A stretch of DNA of 49,891 nt from Sphingomonadales bacterium (GCA_025356275.1 JANXUK010000142.1:1-49891); one strand, 5' to 3'. Positions 1 through 13,529 are shown, counted from the first letter of the stretch. Notes: generated by a model not told the origin, from the letters alone. A program made the numbers and translations.

Positions 1-204
<204 letters not shown>

Positions 205-276
205 TTAGTGCGCCGCCGCCTGATAGCAAGCATGTAAAATCGTGCCGCACCATGCCGGGACAGCTGGCCGCAGCAT

Positions 277-303
277 ATAGCGGCGCTTATTGCCCGCCGC
301 TAT
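277..303 (-). terminator. Hairpin spanning the lptA stop codon
   Basis: ATAGCGGCG (277-285) and CGCCGCTAT (295-303) form a perfect 9-bp stem with a 9-nt loop that contains the lptA stop codon. No T-run follows on either strand, so this is at best a weak or Rho-assisted terminator or an mRNA 3'-end stabiliser. The rest of the lptA-gmd gap (136-276) shows nothing recognisable beyond an AT-rich stretch that may hold the gmd promoter. Confidence 0.35.
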
Positions 304-817
304 TGCCTGTTTTCGGCACGGTAAAGCTGCCTGAAACCCGCCCGCCGTGCCCGCCGCCACTGCCGCCGCGCCCATCGACGCTCGACAGGCCGGTGTCGAG
401 ATTGGTGACCAGCCGCGACCCGCGCAGAACATCGCCGCCCCGGTGGAGCACCACGCCGCCGACCATGGTGATGATCCGCCGGTTGAAATCATAGACCGCG
501 ACATCGCCGCGCGCGCTTTCATTGGTGCGGGTAACTTCGACATTGCCCGAGGCGTCCAGCCGCTGAATCTTGACGCTGCCCCCGTTGGTATAGGCGACCA
601 CCGCCCGCGCCGCGCGCAAATGCAGGTCGCCCTGGGTAATGTCGACATTACCGCTCAGCATCACCCGGCCCTGTTTATCGAGCAGCTGGATCTGGTCGGC
701 GGCATAATTGACCGGCGCATTGGTGTCATGCCCGCTCAGCACGCTGCCATGTGCGGCAAAGGTAACGGCGGCAAGCCCGAGCAACAGGGCAGTGCAAAGG
801 ATCGGTTTCGTGTGCAT
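287..817 (-). CDS. lptA: LPS-transport periplasmic protein LptA (OstA-like)
   Basis: A 176-residue secreted protein with an N-terminal signal peptide (MHTKPILCTALLLGLAAVTF, then AAHGS) and one OstA/LptA beta-jellyroll domain. Recognisable OstA strands are APVNYAADQIQLLDKQGRVMLSG, GDLHLRAARAVVAY and GDVAVYDFNRRIITMVGGV. LptA polymerises into the periplasmic bridge that carries lipopolysaccharide from LptC at the inner membrane to LptD at the outer membrane. The C-terminal tail is glycine/serine-rich (GGSGGGHGG) and likely disordered. It follows lptC by 57 bp and starts at ATG with an AAGGCGG ribosome-binding site about 7 nt upstream. In many relatives lptB follows; here the next gene is gmd. 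Confidence 0.88.
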   Translation of the reverse strand: MHTKPILCTALLLGLAAVTFAAHGSVLSGHDTNAPVNYAADQIQLLDKQGRVMLSGNVDITQGDLHLRAARAVVAYTNGGSVKIQRLDASGNVEVTRTNESARGDVAVYDFNRRIITMVGGVVLHRGGDVLRGSRLVTNLDTGLSSVDGRGGSGGGHGGRVSGSFTVPKTGNSGGQ

Positions 818-874
818 GTTCGCCGCCTTACGCCAATGCAGCGCGCCGGTGAAGCGCCCAATTCGCCAGGCGCC

Positions 875-1519
875 TCACATCGGTTTCAACTTGCCCTGAA
901 CCATGTGCAGCCGTGCATGCCCGCTCAGCGTCAGCACCCGTTCGCCAAGGTCCGCGCTGATCCGGTCCGCGCTGAAATTTCCGGTCGGCATCTGCCCGCT
1001 CACCCCGCCTTCGCCCAGCGCGAGGCGGCGCTTGAGGTCGATCGAAACATCGCTGGTCCGCATCGTATAGCCGCCGGCGGTGTGCACTTGCACCGGGCCG
1101 CGCGCCTCGACCTTTTCCGAATTGATGTGATACGCCCCGCTGGGTGCCGCGATCCGCGCCGGGCCATCGGTCAGTTGCATCTGCGCCACCAGATCGCGCA
1201 TTTCCACCACCGGCACCTGCGCGGTTTGCTGCACTGCGCTGCCGGCGGTGACTGAGAACGCGCGGCCCTTGTCGTCATCGCCGGTATAGCGGGCGTTGCT
1301 GACCGTCAGCCGCTGATCGGTGATCGCCACCCGGTTGCGATCGAGCAGGAAGCTGACCTCGCTTTTGGGGAACAGCGGCGTGATCAGCATCACCGCCACG
1401 ATCACGCCCACGCCGGCGGGCAGTCCATTGCCAAGCAATCGCACCAGCCGGTCATGCGATCCGCCCGGACTGGCAAAGGCGCGGCGCTTCTCGCGCAATT
1501 GCTGGGAAGCGGCAGTCAC
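875..1519 (-). CDS. lptC: LPS export system periplasmic protein LptC
   Basis: A 214-residue bitopic protein. A cytoplasmic N-terminus rich in basic residues precedes a single transmembrane helix near residues 32-50 (GVGVIVAVMLITPLFP), followed by a periplasmic jellyroll with the LptC pattern (LTVSNARYTGDDDKGRAFSVTAGSA, then EKVEARGPVQV and LGEGGVSGQMPTGNFSADRI). LptC receives lipopolysaccharide from the LptB2FG extractor and hands it to LptA. It starts 3 bp after the rnd stop and precedes lptA, so the three are probably co-transcribed. The family is weakly conserved in sequence, and the identification rests on size, topology and position beside lptA. Confidence 0.85.
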   Translation of the reverse strand: MTAASQQLREKRRAFASPGGSHDRLVRLLGNGLPAGVGVIVAVMLITPLFPKSEVSFLLDRNRVAITDQRLTVSNARYTGDDDKGRAFSVTAGSAVQQTAQVPVVEMRDLVAQMQLTDGPARIAAPSGAYHINSEKVEARGPVQVHTAGGYTMRTSDVSIDLKRRLALGEGGVSGQMPTGNFSADRISADLGERVLTLSGHARLHMVQGKLKPM

Positions 1520-1522
1520 CAG

Positions 1523-2140
1523 CTATTCGTGGCTGAAAATATCATGCTCCGGCCATCCAGCCAGATCGAGTGCGGCGCGGTGCGGCAGGAAATCGAAGCA
1601 GGCCTGCGCAAGGCCCATGCGCCCCTCACGTTCCAGCCGCTCCACCAGAATGGCGTGGCAGGCATGGAGATAGCGCACGTCGCTGGCGGCGTAATCCTTC
1701 TGCGCCTCGCTCAGCACCGCGCCGCCCCAATCGCTCGATTGCTGCTGCTTGGAGATTTCCTTGCCAAGCAATTCGCGCACCAGATCCTTGAGCCCGTGCC
1801 GGTCGGTATAGGTACGCACCAGCTTGCTGGCGATCTTGGTGCAGAACACCGGCGCGGCATTGACCTTCAGATAATGCGCAATCGCCGCCAGATCGAAGCG
1901 CGCGAAATGATACAGCTTGATCCGCCCCGGATCGGCCAGCACCGCCTTCAGATTGGGCGCGGCATACAGGCTGCCCGGCGCAAAGCGCACCAGATGCTCA
2001 TCCCCGCCGCCATCGGATATCTGCACGACACACAGCCGGTCGCGCGGGGTGATGAGCCCCATGGTTTCACTATCCACCGCGACCGGGCCATTGGCCAACA
2101 CGCCGGGGGGGAGATCTTCTTCGTGGAGATGGACAGCCAT
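1523..2140 (-). CDS. rnd: Ribonuclease D, short single-domain form
   Basis: A 205-residue DEDDy 3'-5' exonuclease. Exo I is VAVDSETMGL with catalytic Asp and Glu, Exo II lies in the LYHFARFDLAAI segment, and Exo III is SDVRYLHAC with the catalytic Tyr/Asp context. The protein is only the catalytic domain; the HRDC domains of E. coli RNase D (375 residues) are absent, as is usual in alphaproteobacteria. The role is trimming of tRNA and other stable RNA 3' ends. The gene heads a minus-strand unit with lptC and lptA, an arrangement common in sphingomonads, and faces ung across a 145-bp structured spacer. Confidence 0.87.
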   Translation of the reverse strand: MAVHLHEEDLPPGVLANGPVAVDSETMGLITPRDRLCVVQISDGGGDEHLVRFAPGSLYAAPNLKAVLADPGRIKLYHFARFDLAAIAHYLKVNAAPVFCTKIASKLVRTYTDRHGLKDLVRELLGKEISKQQQSSDWGGAVLSEAQKDYAASDVRYLHACHAILVERLEREGRMGLAQACFDFLPHRAALDLAGWPEHDIFSHE

Positions 2141-2159
2141 TGTGCGAATCGCTTAGGCC

Positions 2160-2275
2160 TATCGCGGTGGAGAGGGAAGCCCCCGCATCGGGCTTTCTAT
2201 TTGGCGCGTTTTTCGCCTTCGTTGACTGACGTTTCCAGGCACGAAGTGTTCCACTTCGTTTGAAAAACGCTTTAA
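2160..2275. repeat. Structured intergenic segment between rnd and ung with nested inverted repeats
   Basis: Three palindromes lie in the divergent rnd/ung spacer. AAGCCC (2177-2182) pairs with GGGCTT (2190-2195), followed on the plus strand by TCTATTT, giving a terminator-like hairpin. ACGAAGTG (2241-2248) pairs with CACTTCGT (2252-2259) around a 3-nt loop. GCGTTTTTC (2206-2214) pairs with GAAAAACGC (2262-2270), enclosing the second hairpin. A terminator-like hairpin between two divergent starts has no gene to end, so the segment may be a small RNA, a leader or an interspersed palindromic repeat. Whether it recurs in the genome cannot be told from this window. Confidence 0.5.
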
Positions 2276-2285
2276 AGGTGCGCCA

Positions 2286-2978
2286 ATGCCATCCGAAGTC
2301 GCAATCCCCGAGAGCTGGCGCGCGGCGCTGGCCCCCGCCCTGGCCAGCGATGGCGCGCGGCGGCTGGACGGCTTCCTCACGGCCGAGGAGGCTGCGGGCA
2401 AGGCGATCTATCCGCCGCGCGGGCAGCGTTTGGCCGCGCTGGCGCTGACTCCGCTCGATGCGGTGAAAGTGGTGATCCTGGGGCAGGACCCCTATCACGG
2501 GGCCGGACAGGCGCATGGGCTGGCGTTTTCGGTACCGAAGGGCGTGCGGGTGCCGCCATCGCTGGCGAATATCTACAAGGAGCTGGAAACGGACCTCGGC
2601 CTACCGCGCCCGCCCTACGGCGATCTGTCGCATTGGGCGCGTCAGGGCGTGTTGCTGCTGAACAATGCGCTGACCGTGGAGGACGGGCGCCCCGGCTCGC
2701 ACCAGAACATCGGCTGGGAGGCGATCACCGACGCGGCGGTGGCCGCCGTGGCGGCGCGCCCGGAACCCAGCGTTTTCATGCTATGGGGCAGTCACGCGCA
2801 AAAGAAGGCCGAGCGGATCACGGGCCTGCGGCACAGCCATCACCACATCCTCACCGCCCCGCACCCCAGCCCGCTGTCGGCGCATAGGGGCTTTATGGGA
2901 TGCCGACATTTCAGCCAGGCCAACGCCTTTCTGGAGGCGCAGGGCAGGGGGCCGGTCGATTGGCGGGTAGGGGCTTGA
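2286..2978 (+). CDS. ung: Uracil-DNA glycosylase, family 1
   Basis: A 230-residue family-1 UDG that removes uracil from DNA to start base-excision repair. The water-activating motif GQDPYHG has catalytic Asp68. LLLNNALTVE supplies the uracil-binding Asn near residue 126, and HPSPLSAHRGF (His193) is the minor-groove intercalation loop with the catalytic His. Length matches the family (about 220-230). It starts at ATG with AAAGGTG about 7 nt upstream. The gene is monocistronic, divergent from rnd and convergent with gltD. Confidence 0.96.
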   Translation: MPSEVAIPESWRAALAPALASDGARRLDGFLTAEEAAGKAIYPPRGQRLAALALTPLDAVKVVILGQDPYHGAGQAHGLAFSVPKGVRVPPSLANIYKELETDLGLPRPPYGDLSHWARQGVLLLNNALTVEDGRPGSHQNIGWEAITDAAVAAVAARPEPSVFMLWGSHAQKKAERITGLRHSHHHILTAPHPSPLSAHRGFMGCRHFSQANAFLEAQGRGPVDWRVGA

Positions 2979-2987
2979 TCACAAGCC
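2972..2987. terminator. Short hairpin between convergent ung and gltD
   Basis: GGCTTG (2972-2977) and CAAGCC (2982-2987) pair around ATCA. The stem overlaps the ung stop and lies 13 bp from the gltD stop. No T-tract is present on either strand, so a role as a bidirectional terminator is tentative. Confidence 0.3.
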
Positions 2988-2999
2988 TCCGCGCACCGC

Positions 3000-4436
3000 T
3001 TATCGCGGCAGATCGCTGACCCCCATCAGCATCTCATCCACCGCGCGCGCCGCCTGCCGGCCCTCGCGGATCGCCCAGACGACCAGGCTTTGCCCGCGCC
3101 GCATATCACCGCAGGCAAATATCCCCGGCGCGCTGGTGGCATAGCTATTGGTGTCCGCCGCGACATTGCCGCGCGCATCCATCACCACCCCGGCCTGCTC
3201 CAGCAGCCCCGCTTTGCGCGACCCAATAAAGCCCATCGCCAGCAGGATCAGATCGGCCTTCAGCGTAAATTCGCTACCGGCAATCTCCTGCATCCGCCCG
3301 CCGGCCCATTCGACCCGCACGCATTCAAGGCCGGTGACCTGCCCGTTCTCGCCAACAACCCGCTTGGTCAGCACCGCCCAATCACGCTCACAACCCTCGT
3401 CATGGCTGGAGGATGTGCGCAGCTTCAGCGGCCAATTCGGCCAGGACAGCGCCTTGTCCTCCTTCTCGGGCGGACGCGGCATGATCTCCAGCTGGGTGAC
3501 CGATGCCGCGCCCTGCCGGTTCGATGTGCCGACGCAATCCGACCCGGTATCGCCGCCGCCGATCACCAGCACATGCTTGCCTGTGGCGGTCAGGCTGCCG
3601 CGCGGCGCGGCGCGGATTTCATCGTCGCCGGCGTTGCGCTTGTTCTGCTGGGTCAGGAACTCCATCGCAAAGCGCACGCCCGGCAGCTCAAAGCCTGGAA
3701 TGTCCAGCGGGCGGGGGTCCTCCGCCCCGCCAGACAGCACCACCGCGTCGAAGTTCTCCTTCAGCGAGGCGACCGAGATCGTAACGCCCACCTCGACCGA
3801 GGTGCGCACCTGAACACCCTCGGCTTCCATCTGGACGATGCGCCGGTTGATCAGATGCTTTTCCATCTTAAAATCGGGAATGCCATAGCGCAGCAGGCCC
3901 CCGGCCCGGTCGTTCTTCTCGAACAGCGTCACCGAATGCCCGGCCCGCGCCAGTTGCTGCGCCGCCGCCATGCCGGCCGGGCCGGATCCAACCACCGCCA
4001 CCGATTTTCCGGTCTTTACTGCCGGGATCTGAGGCACGATCCAGCCTTCCTGCCACCCCTTGTCGACAATCGCACATTCGATCGATTTTATCGTCACCGG
4101 CTGATCGACGATGTTGAGCGTGCAACTCGCTTCGCAGGGCGCCGGGCAGATCCGCCCGGTGAATTCGGGGAAATTGTTGGTCGAATGCAACACTTCCAAC
4201 GCACCGCGCCAATTGCCCTCATAGGTCAAATGGTTCCAGTCCGGGATAATATTGTTCACCGGGCAACCATTATGGCAATATGGGATGCCGCAATTCATAC
4301 AGCGTGAGGCCTGCGCCTTCAGCGCGCCCTCGGCCATCGGAATGGCGAATTCTTTGTAATGCCCAACCCTCTCCGCCGGATCGGCATAGGTGCGATCGGT
4401 GCGATCGAGTTCGAGAAAACCGGTTTCCTTGCCCAT
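3000..4436 (-). CDS. gltD: Glutamate synthase (NADPH) small subunit
   Basis: A 478-residue beta subunit of glutamate synthase. An N-terminal ferredoxin-like domain carries Cys46, 49, 54 and 58 ([13 protein letters not shown]) and Cys97, 101 and 105 (CPAPCEASC), the ligands of two [4Fe-4S] clusters. An FAD-binding GSGPAG motif lies near residues 150-155 with [15 protein letters not shown] after it, and an NADPH-binding [13 protein letters not shown] lies in the second half. The subunit takes electrons from NADPH and passes them to GltB for conversion of 2-oxoglutarate and glutamine to two glutamates. It begins 10 bp after the gltB stop with an AAGGG ribosome-binding site overlapping that stop, so it is coupled to gltB. 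Confidence 0.96.
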   Translation of the reverse strand: MGKETGFLELDRTDRTYADPAERVGHYKEFAIPMAEGALKAQASRCMNCGIPYCHNGCPVNNIIPDWNHLTYEGNWRGALEVLHSTNNFPEFTGRICPAPCEASCTLNIVDQPVTIKSIECAIVDKGWQEGWIVPQIPAVKTGKSVAVVGSGPAGMAAAQQLARAGHSVTLFEKNDRAGGLLRYGIPDFKMEKHLINRRIVQMEAEGVQVRTSVEVGVTISVASLKENFDAVVLSGGAEDPRPLDIPGFELPGVRFAMEFLTQQNKRNAGDDEIRAAPRGSLTATGKHVLVIGGGDTGSDCVGTSNRQGAASVTQLEIMPRPPEKEDKALSWPNWPLKLRTSSSHDEGCERDWAVLTKRVVGENGQVTGLECVRVEWAGGRMQEIAGSEFTLKADLILLAMGFIGSRKAGLLEQAGVVMDARGNVAADTNSYATSAPGIFACGDMRRGQSLVVWAIREGRQAARAVDEMLMGVSDLPR

Positions 4437-4446
4437 GATCGTACCC

Positions 4447-9096
<4,650 letters not shown>

Positions 9097-9366
9097 AGAT
9101 CAATCCTGCATATCACTGGGGCCATGGCGCCCGGGCCCGGATTACCCGGCCTCGCCGCCATGGTGGGCGACGCCAAATATCCGGAATGAAACGCGAATCG
9201 CCCTACGCCGTCACCGGCACGAAACACGCCCAGTCTCCATGCCCAGCCTGCGCAAATTTTGCAACCGCGAGAAGCGCCCGCAGCGCAATATTATGAGCCA
9301 CAGGCGAGGTTTTACAGCGTCAATGTATTGGATTCCGCGCAGGGTGACGCGTCGGCGCCGGGTTGC

Positions 9367-10530
9367 TCAGCGCAGGCTGTGCAGTGATGCCAGCGCCGCG
9401 CGCAGCTTGGCCTCGGTATCCGCCGGGTTTGCAGTGGGGGCAGTTTCCGGGCTGGCATTGGACACAGGCTCGTGGGCCGACGCGGCACGCGCAGCCATGT
9501 CCACCGGACGGTGGCACCGCTGCTGCATCACTAGCGACAGCCGGGCCAGCAATTCGACATGCGACAGCAGGGCCAGCGGCGCCGTAGCAATGCGCTCAGC
9601 GGCGGTAGGCGGGGCGGGGGGTGTAGGCTCCGGCCCGGCTGCGGGTTCGGCCTCAGCCAAGGCGGGATTGTCCGCCGTGGGCCGCTCCTCGGTTATCGCG
9701 AGCGCGGCAGGCGGGGACGGGTCTGCAGCCACGGGCGCGGCGACCGTGTCCTCCGCCAGCGCCTCTGGTTTGAGCGCGGCGGGCGCAATGTCAACGGGTG
9801 CCGGCGGCGCGAAAGCACGGGGCGCAGGTTCATCTGCCTGCGCCGGCGTAACCGGCGGGGCAGGCGCATAGGTCGGCACCGTGAATGCTGGCGGCGCGGG
9901 CGGATAGGCCGGCGCGGGCACAGCTTGGTCCGCAGGCACCGGCGGATGAATCACCGCCGCCGCCGCACCGCCCATCATCGCCGGGCCCGTGAAACGCTCC
10001 CACAGGGTCGGCGCAGGAGTGTTGGAGGTTGGCGCATACGCGCTGTGGGTTGGCGCGTCCGCGCTGTGGATTGGCGCGTCCGCGCTGGCGGTCTGCTCGG
10101 CGTAACCCAAATTCCCCGGCTGGTGCCACACCGCATCGCTGCGGCCTGGCGCTATCGGGCTGACTTCATCGCCGCGCAGCTCCTCATGCGCCCGGATCGG
10201 GCGGCGCGGCGGGCCATTGGCGAGCGGTTCGCGCTGTGACGGCCACAAGTCGTGGGCGGGGGCAGGATGCTCGGCATAGAATTCGGCGGGCGGGCGGCGC
10301 GACCCGCCGACGATCCGCTGCGCCGCAAACCGGCCCAGCCCAAAGCCGATAGCCCCGAAAATCGCCGCAATCGCCAGTCGCGAGGTCATCCCCAGCGGCG
10401 GTGAGGCATTGGGCACGATCAGATCGATATGGCTGGCCAGCACAATTTGCTCCAGCAGCGAGCCGCGTATCGCCAGCATAGACAGGCTGAACAGCGCCGC
10501 GAACCAAAGGCCGGAGGCGGTGATAAACAT
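9367..10530 (-). CDS. Proline/alanine-rich protein with N-terminal membrane anchor, function unknown
   Basis: I do not recognise a family. From the ATG at 10530 the protein is 387 residues: two hydrophobic segments lie near residues 3-20 (ITASGLWFAALFSLSMLAI) and 50-65 (LAIAAIFGAIGFGLGRF), then a long low-complexity region rich in Ala and Pro, and a short C-terminal segment (LLSHVELLARLSLVMQQR) that could be helical. A GTG start at 10626 would add 32 residues but would put a charged stretch before the first membrane segment, so 10530 is preferred; no strong ribosome-binding site supports either. The reading frame is convincing from length and base composition. It sits between gltB and the glycosyltransferase gene, on the same strand. 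Confidence 0.6.
   Translation of the reverse strand: MFITASGLWFAALFSLSMLAIRGSLLEQIVLASHIDLIVPNASPPLGMTSRLAIAAIFGAIGFGLGRFAAQRIVGGSRRPPAEFYAEHPAPAHDLWPSQREPLANGPPRRPIRAHEELRGDEVSPIAPGRSDAVWHQPGNLGYAEQTASADAPIHSADAPTHSAYAPTSNTPAPTLWERFTGPAMMGGAAAAVIHPPVPADQAVPAPAYPPAPPAFTVPTYAPAPPVTPAQADEPAPRAFAPPAPVDIAPAALKPEALAEDTVAAPVAADPSPPAALAITEERPTADNPALAEAEPAAGPEPTPPAPPTAAERIATAPLALLSHVELLARLSLVMQQRCHRPVDMAARAASAHEPVSNASPETAPTANPADTEAKLRAALASLHSLR
10029..10091 (-). repeat. 21-bp tandem repeat coding for a heptapeptide
   Basis: Three 21-bp units (10029-10049, 10050-10070, 10071-10091) inside the proline/alanine-rich gene encode SADAPIH, SADAPTH and SAYAPTS. Units 2 and 3 differ at four positions near their ends, suggesting recent in-frame duplication. 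Confidence 0.85.
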
Positions 10531-10644
10531 TGGATGCCGGACTACGCCGCCCCGCGTCGGTGACGCGCCATAATCCTGAGAAGATCGGAATGCTGCCAAT
10601 TTACAATGCCTTGCCCCAAACGTCACGCCGCGCGGCGTGCCCCG

Positions 10645-11874
10645 TCAGGCGGCGGCAGGCAGCGATATGCTCAAGGCTGTGCCTAGCAGTTTTTGGTAAA
10701 CAGCGCGATAACGCTGCGCATTAACCGCCCAATCATGGCTGACGATCACATGCGCGCGCCCAGCGGCCCGGTGCGCGGCCCAGCCGGACCGGTCATCGAG
10801 CATCGCGGCCAGCGCAGCGGCGCAGGCGGCGGGATCGTCGGGGGTGAACAGCGTCCCGGTGACGCCATCGGTCATTAGCTCGCGGTGGCCGCCCACGTTC
10901 GAGGCGGCGACCAGCTTGCCCTGCGCCATCGCCTCCAGCGGTTTCAGCGGGGTGACCAGATCGGTCAGCCGGCTGGCCTTGCGCGGATAGGCCATGATAT
11001 CGATCAACGCGTAATAGCGCTCGACCTCGGTATGCGGCACCCGCCCGACGAAGCGGATCGCATCGCGCGCCGGCGAGGCTTCGGCCTGCGCCCGCAACAT
11101 CGCTTCACGGGGGCCACCACCGACCAGCAGCAGCCGGGCATCGGCATGCCGCGCGGTTAAGGCGGGCATGGCGGCGATCAGGTCGTCGATACCCTCGTAA
11201 TCGTAGAAACTGCCGATGAAGCCGATCACCGGGCCGTCGCCCAGGCCCAACTCCGCCGCAAACGCCGGATCGCGTGCCAGCGGCGCGCCGAACAGCGCCA
11301 GATCGACGCCATTGGGCATGATGGTGATCCGGTCCGGCGCATTGCCACGCGCGACCAGATCGGTCTTGAGCCCGTCGCAGATCGTGACCACTGCATCGGC
11401 GCCGGCGACCACATGGTCCTCCAGCGCGCGGGTCAGCCGGTATTTGACCGAGCCCTCGCGCCCCGTGCCATTGCCCACCGCTGCGTCTTCCCAGAAGGCG
11501 CGGATCTCATAGGTCAGCGGCAGGCCCAGCCGCCGCGCCGCGCGCAACGCCGCCATGCCGCAAAGCGCCGGCGAATGGGCATGCAATATATCGGGTCGCC
11601 AAGTCTCACACAGCGCCACGATCGCATCGGACAAAGCCCCGATCTCGCGCCATTCGCGCAGTCCGGAGGGACCCGAGGCGGCGCCCGGCGTGCGGTGAAA
11701 TATCAGCCCATCGGCTTCCTCGGTATCCGGCCCGGCGGCAAAATGGCGTAGCCCGGTGATGCCCCGCACCTCCAGGCCCATCGCCGCCTGCGCCTTCAGG
11801 ATGGCGCGGGTGCGAAACGTATAGCCGCTTTGCAGCGGCAGCGAATGGTCGAGGACATGAAGCACCCTGGTCAT
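10645..11874 (-). CDS. GT4 glycosyltransferase of the exosortase A (XrtA) type
   Basis: A 409-residue GT-B fold glycosyltransferase. The N-terminus MTRVLHVLDHSLPLQSGYTF is the hallmark of the PEP-CTERM/exosortase A-associated glycosyltransferase subfamily (TIGR04063-like). The C-terminal nucleotide-sugar domain has GFIGSFYDYEGIDDLIAAM and the acidic EAMAQGKLVAASNVGGHREL segment typical of GT4 enzymes. It probably adds a sugar to an exopolysaccharide or glycan made with the XrtA system. The neighbouring divergent gene is another XrtA-linked protein, but the exosortase itself is not in the window. A weak AGAGAA lies upstream of the ATG. Confidence 0.85.
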   Translation of the reverse strand: MTRVLHVLDHSLPLQSGYTFRTRAILKAQAAMGLEVRGITGLRHFAAGPDTEEADGLIFHRTPGAASGPSGLREWREIGALSDAIVALCETWRPDILHAHSPALCGMAALRAARRLGLPLTYEIRAFWEDAAVGNGTGREGSVKYRLTRALEDHVVAGADAVVTICDGLKTDLVARGNAPDRITIMPNGVDLALFGAPLARDPAFAAELGLGDGPVIGFIGSFYDYEGIDDLIAAMPALTARHADARLLLVGGGPREAMLRAQAEASPARDAIRFVGRVPHTEVERYYALIDIMAYPRKASRLTDLVTPLKPLEAMAQGKLVAASNVGGHRELMTDGVTGTLFTPDDPAACAAALAAMLDDRSGWAAHRAAGRAHVIVSHDWAVNAQRYRAVYQKLLGTALSISLPAAA

Positions 11875-11989
11875 GGGCGGATTCTCTAATGCGGAAAGGC
11901 TTAACGTCCCGTCAACCGCTCGCTGGTATTGGCAGTTCGAGATGGCGCAATCCTGGCAGCGGCCGGGACGATACCGGAGAGACTATCCA

Positions 11990-12160
11990 ATGATCGACTA
12001 TTTCGCGCTGGGGATCACGCATGTGATGATGGCACTGGTGGCGCTGCGCCTTGCGCGCCGCAAGGACCTCGACAGCGACTCGCCGTTTGCCACGTCCGAA
12101 GAGGGTGCGGGCAGCCGCGACTCCGGCCGCGATAATCAGGGAGGCCTGCGCCGTGCTTGA
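11990..12160 (+). CDS. Small membrane protein (56 aa) upstream of the XrtA ligase-like gene
   Basis: A 56-residue ORF starting at ATG 11990: MIDYFALGITHVMMALVALR followed by LARRKDLDSDSPF. The N-terminal half is one hydrophobic helix (residues 3-20), followed by a basic LARRKDLDSD border and a polar tail. GGAGAG lies about 9 nt upstream. Its last 8 bp overlap the GTG start of the downstream ligase-like gene, so translation is probably coupled. The pairing of a one-helix protein with the XrtA ligase suggests a shared membrane function, but I know no assigned role. Confidence 0.65.
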   Translation: MIDYFALGITHVMMALVALRLARRKDLDSDSPFATSEEGAGSRDSGRDNQGGLRRA

Positions 12161-13529
12161 TATTGCGATCACATGTTTCGTCATCATGTTCCTCGCGCTG
12201 GGCCTGCGCCGGCCGTTCATCTGGACGCTGGCCTATCTCTACGTCGATATCGTGTCGCCGCAGCGCATTTCGTACAATCTGCTGACCTCGCTTCAGCTGT
12301 CGATGGTGGTGTTTATCCTGTCGGTCGGCGGCTGGCTGGTGTTCGAGCGCAAGGAAGGCACGCGGTTCAGCTTCCGTCAGGTGCTGATGGTGCTGCTCCT
12401 CGCCTATTGCTGGATGACCACGCAATACGCCGATTTCCCGACCGAAGCCGCCGACAAATGGGGCTGGGTGTGGAAGGCACTGTTGTTCGCGGCCTTCCTG
12501 CCGCTGACCCTGCGCAGCCGCTTGCGGCTGGAAGCGGCGGCGCTAATCATGGTGCTGTCGGTGGGGGCGATCTGTATTTCGGGTGCGCTCAAGACGCTGG
12601 CTTCGGGCGGTGGCTATGGTTCGCTGCGGCTGTTCATCGATGACAATACCGGGATTTACGAGGGGTCGACCCTGTCCTGCGTCGCCATCGCGATCATTCC
12701 GCTGATCCTGTGGCTGGCCAAGAACGGCACGATTTTCCCGACCAACCCGCGCGTCAAGCTGTTCGCGGCCGGGCTGATCTTTTCCTGCCTGCTGATCCCG
12801 ATCGGCACCGTGGCGCGCACCGGCCTGATGTGCGCGGCGCTGCTGGGCGTGTTGATGCTGTTCAACTCCAAGAAGCGCGGGATGTATCTTGGCGTGGTGG
12901 GCATTGGCCTGCTGATTGCGGTGCCGCTGCTGCCCACGGCCTATGTGGTGCGCATGGGCACGATCCAGAAGAGCCAGTCCGACGAATCGGCGGAAACGCG
13001 CATCGCGGTGTGGAAATGGACGCTGGATTATGTTGCCCAACATCCGTTCGGCGGTGGTTTCGACGCTTATCGCGGCAATCAGCTGCATATCGAGCTTCAG
13101 AACACCGACACCAATGGCATCGCCACCGGCGTGCAGGTTTCGGAAACGACCGACAAGGCCCGCGCCTATCACTCGGCCTATTTCGAGATGCTGGGCGAGC
13201 AGGGTTGGCCGGGGCTGATCATTTGGCTGACGCTCCAGCTGACGGGCCTGTTCCAATTGCAATCGGTGCGCCTGCGCCTGCGCAAGAGCAAGGACCCGGC
13301 CGACCGCCGCGACGCCGATCTGGCGGTGGCGTTGCAGGAGGGGCATCTGGTCTACCTGTTCGGCGCGGCCTTCGTGGGCATCGCCTATCAGCCCTTCGTC
13401 TACATGCTGATCGGGTTGCAGATTGCGCTGGTCGGGCAGGTTCGCCGCCGCCAAGCGGCACAGGGCACCCGCCTGCCCACCCAGCCGGCACCGCGTTTCG
13501 AAGGGGCCTATCCCGCACCGGCGGTCTGA
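12153..13529 (+). CDS. Exosortase A-associated O-antigen-ligase-like membrane protein
   Basis: A 458-residue polytopic membrane protein with about ten hydrophobic helices and a large periplasmic loop (EGSTLSCVAIAIIPL; later HPFGGGFDAYRGNQLH; SAYFEMLGEQGWPGLIIW). The pattern fits the O-antigen ligase/polymerase superfamily, specifically the putative O-glycosylation ligase of exosortase A systems (TIGR03097-like). Such proteins transfer lipid-linked glycans or polymerise them. I chose GTG 12153 because AGGGAGG lies 8 nt before it; the longer in-frame start at 12051 would add an arginine-rich segment that overlaps the small upstream gene. It is divergent from the XrtA glycosyltransferase. Confidence 0.8.
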   Translation: MLDIAITCFVIMFLALGLRRPFIWTLAYLYVDIVSPQRISYNLLTSLQLSMVVFILSVGGWLVFERKEGTRFSFRQVLMVLLLAYCWMTTQYADFPTEAADKWGWVWKALLFAAFLPLTLRSRLRLEAAALIMVLSVGAICISGALKTLASGGGYGSLRLFIDDNTGIYEGSTLSCVAIAIIPLILWLAKNGTIFPTNPRVKLFAAGLIFSCLLIPIGTVARTGLMCAALLGVLMLFNSKKRGMYLGVVGIGLLIAVPLLPTAYVVRMGTIQKSQSDESAETRIAVWKWTLDYVAQHPFGGGFDAYRGNQLHIELQNTDTNGIATGVQVSETTDKARAYHSAYFEMLGEQGWPGLIIWLTLQLTGLFQLQSVRLRLRKSKDPADRRDADLAVALQEGHLVYLFGAAFVGIAYQPFVYMLIGLQIALVGQVRRRQAAQGTRLPTQPAPRFEGAYPAPAV

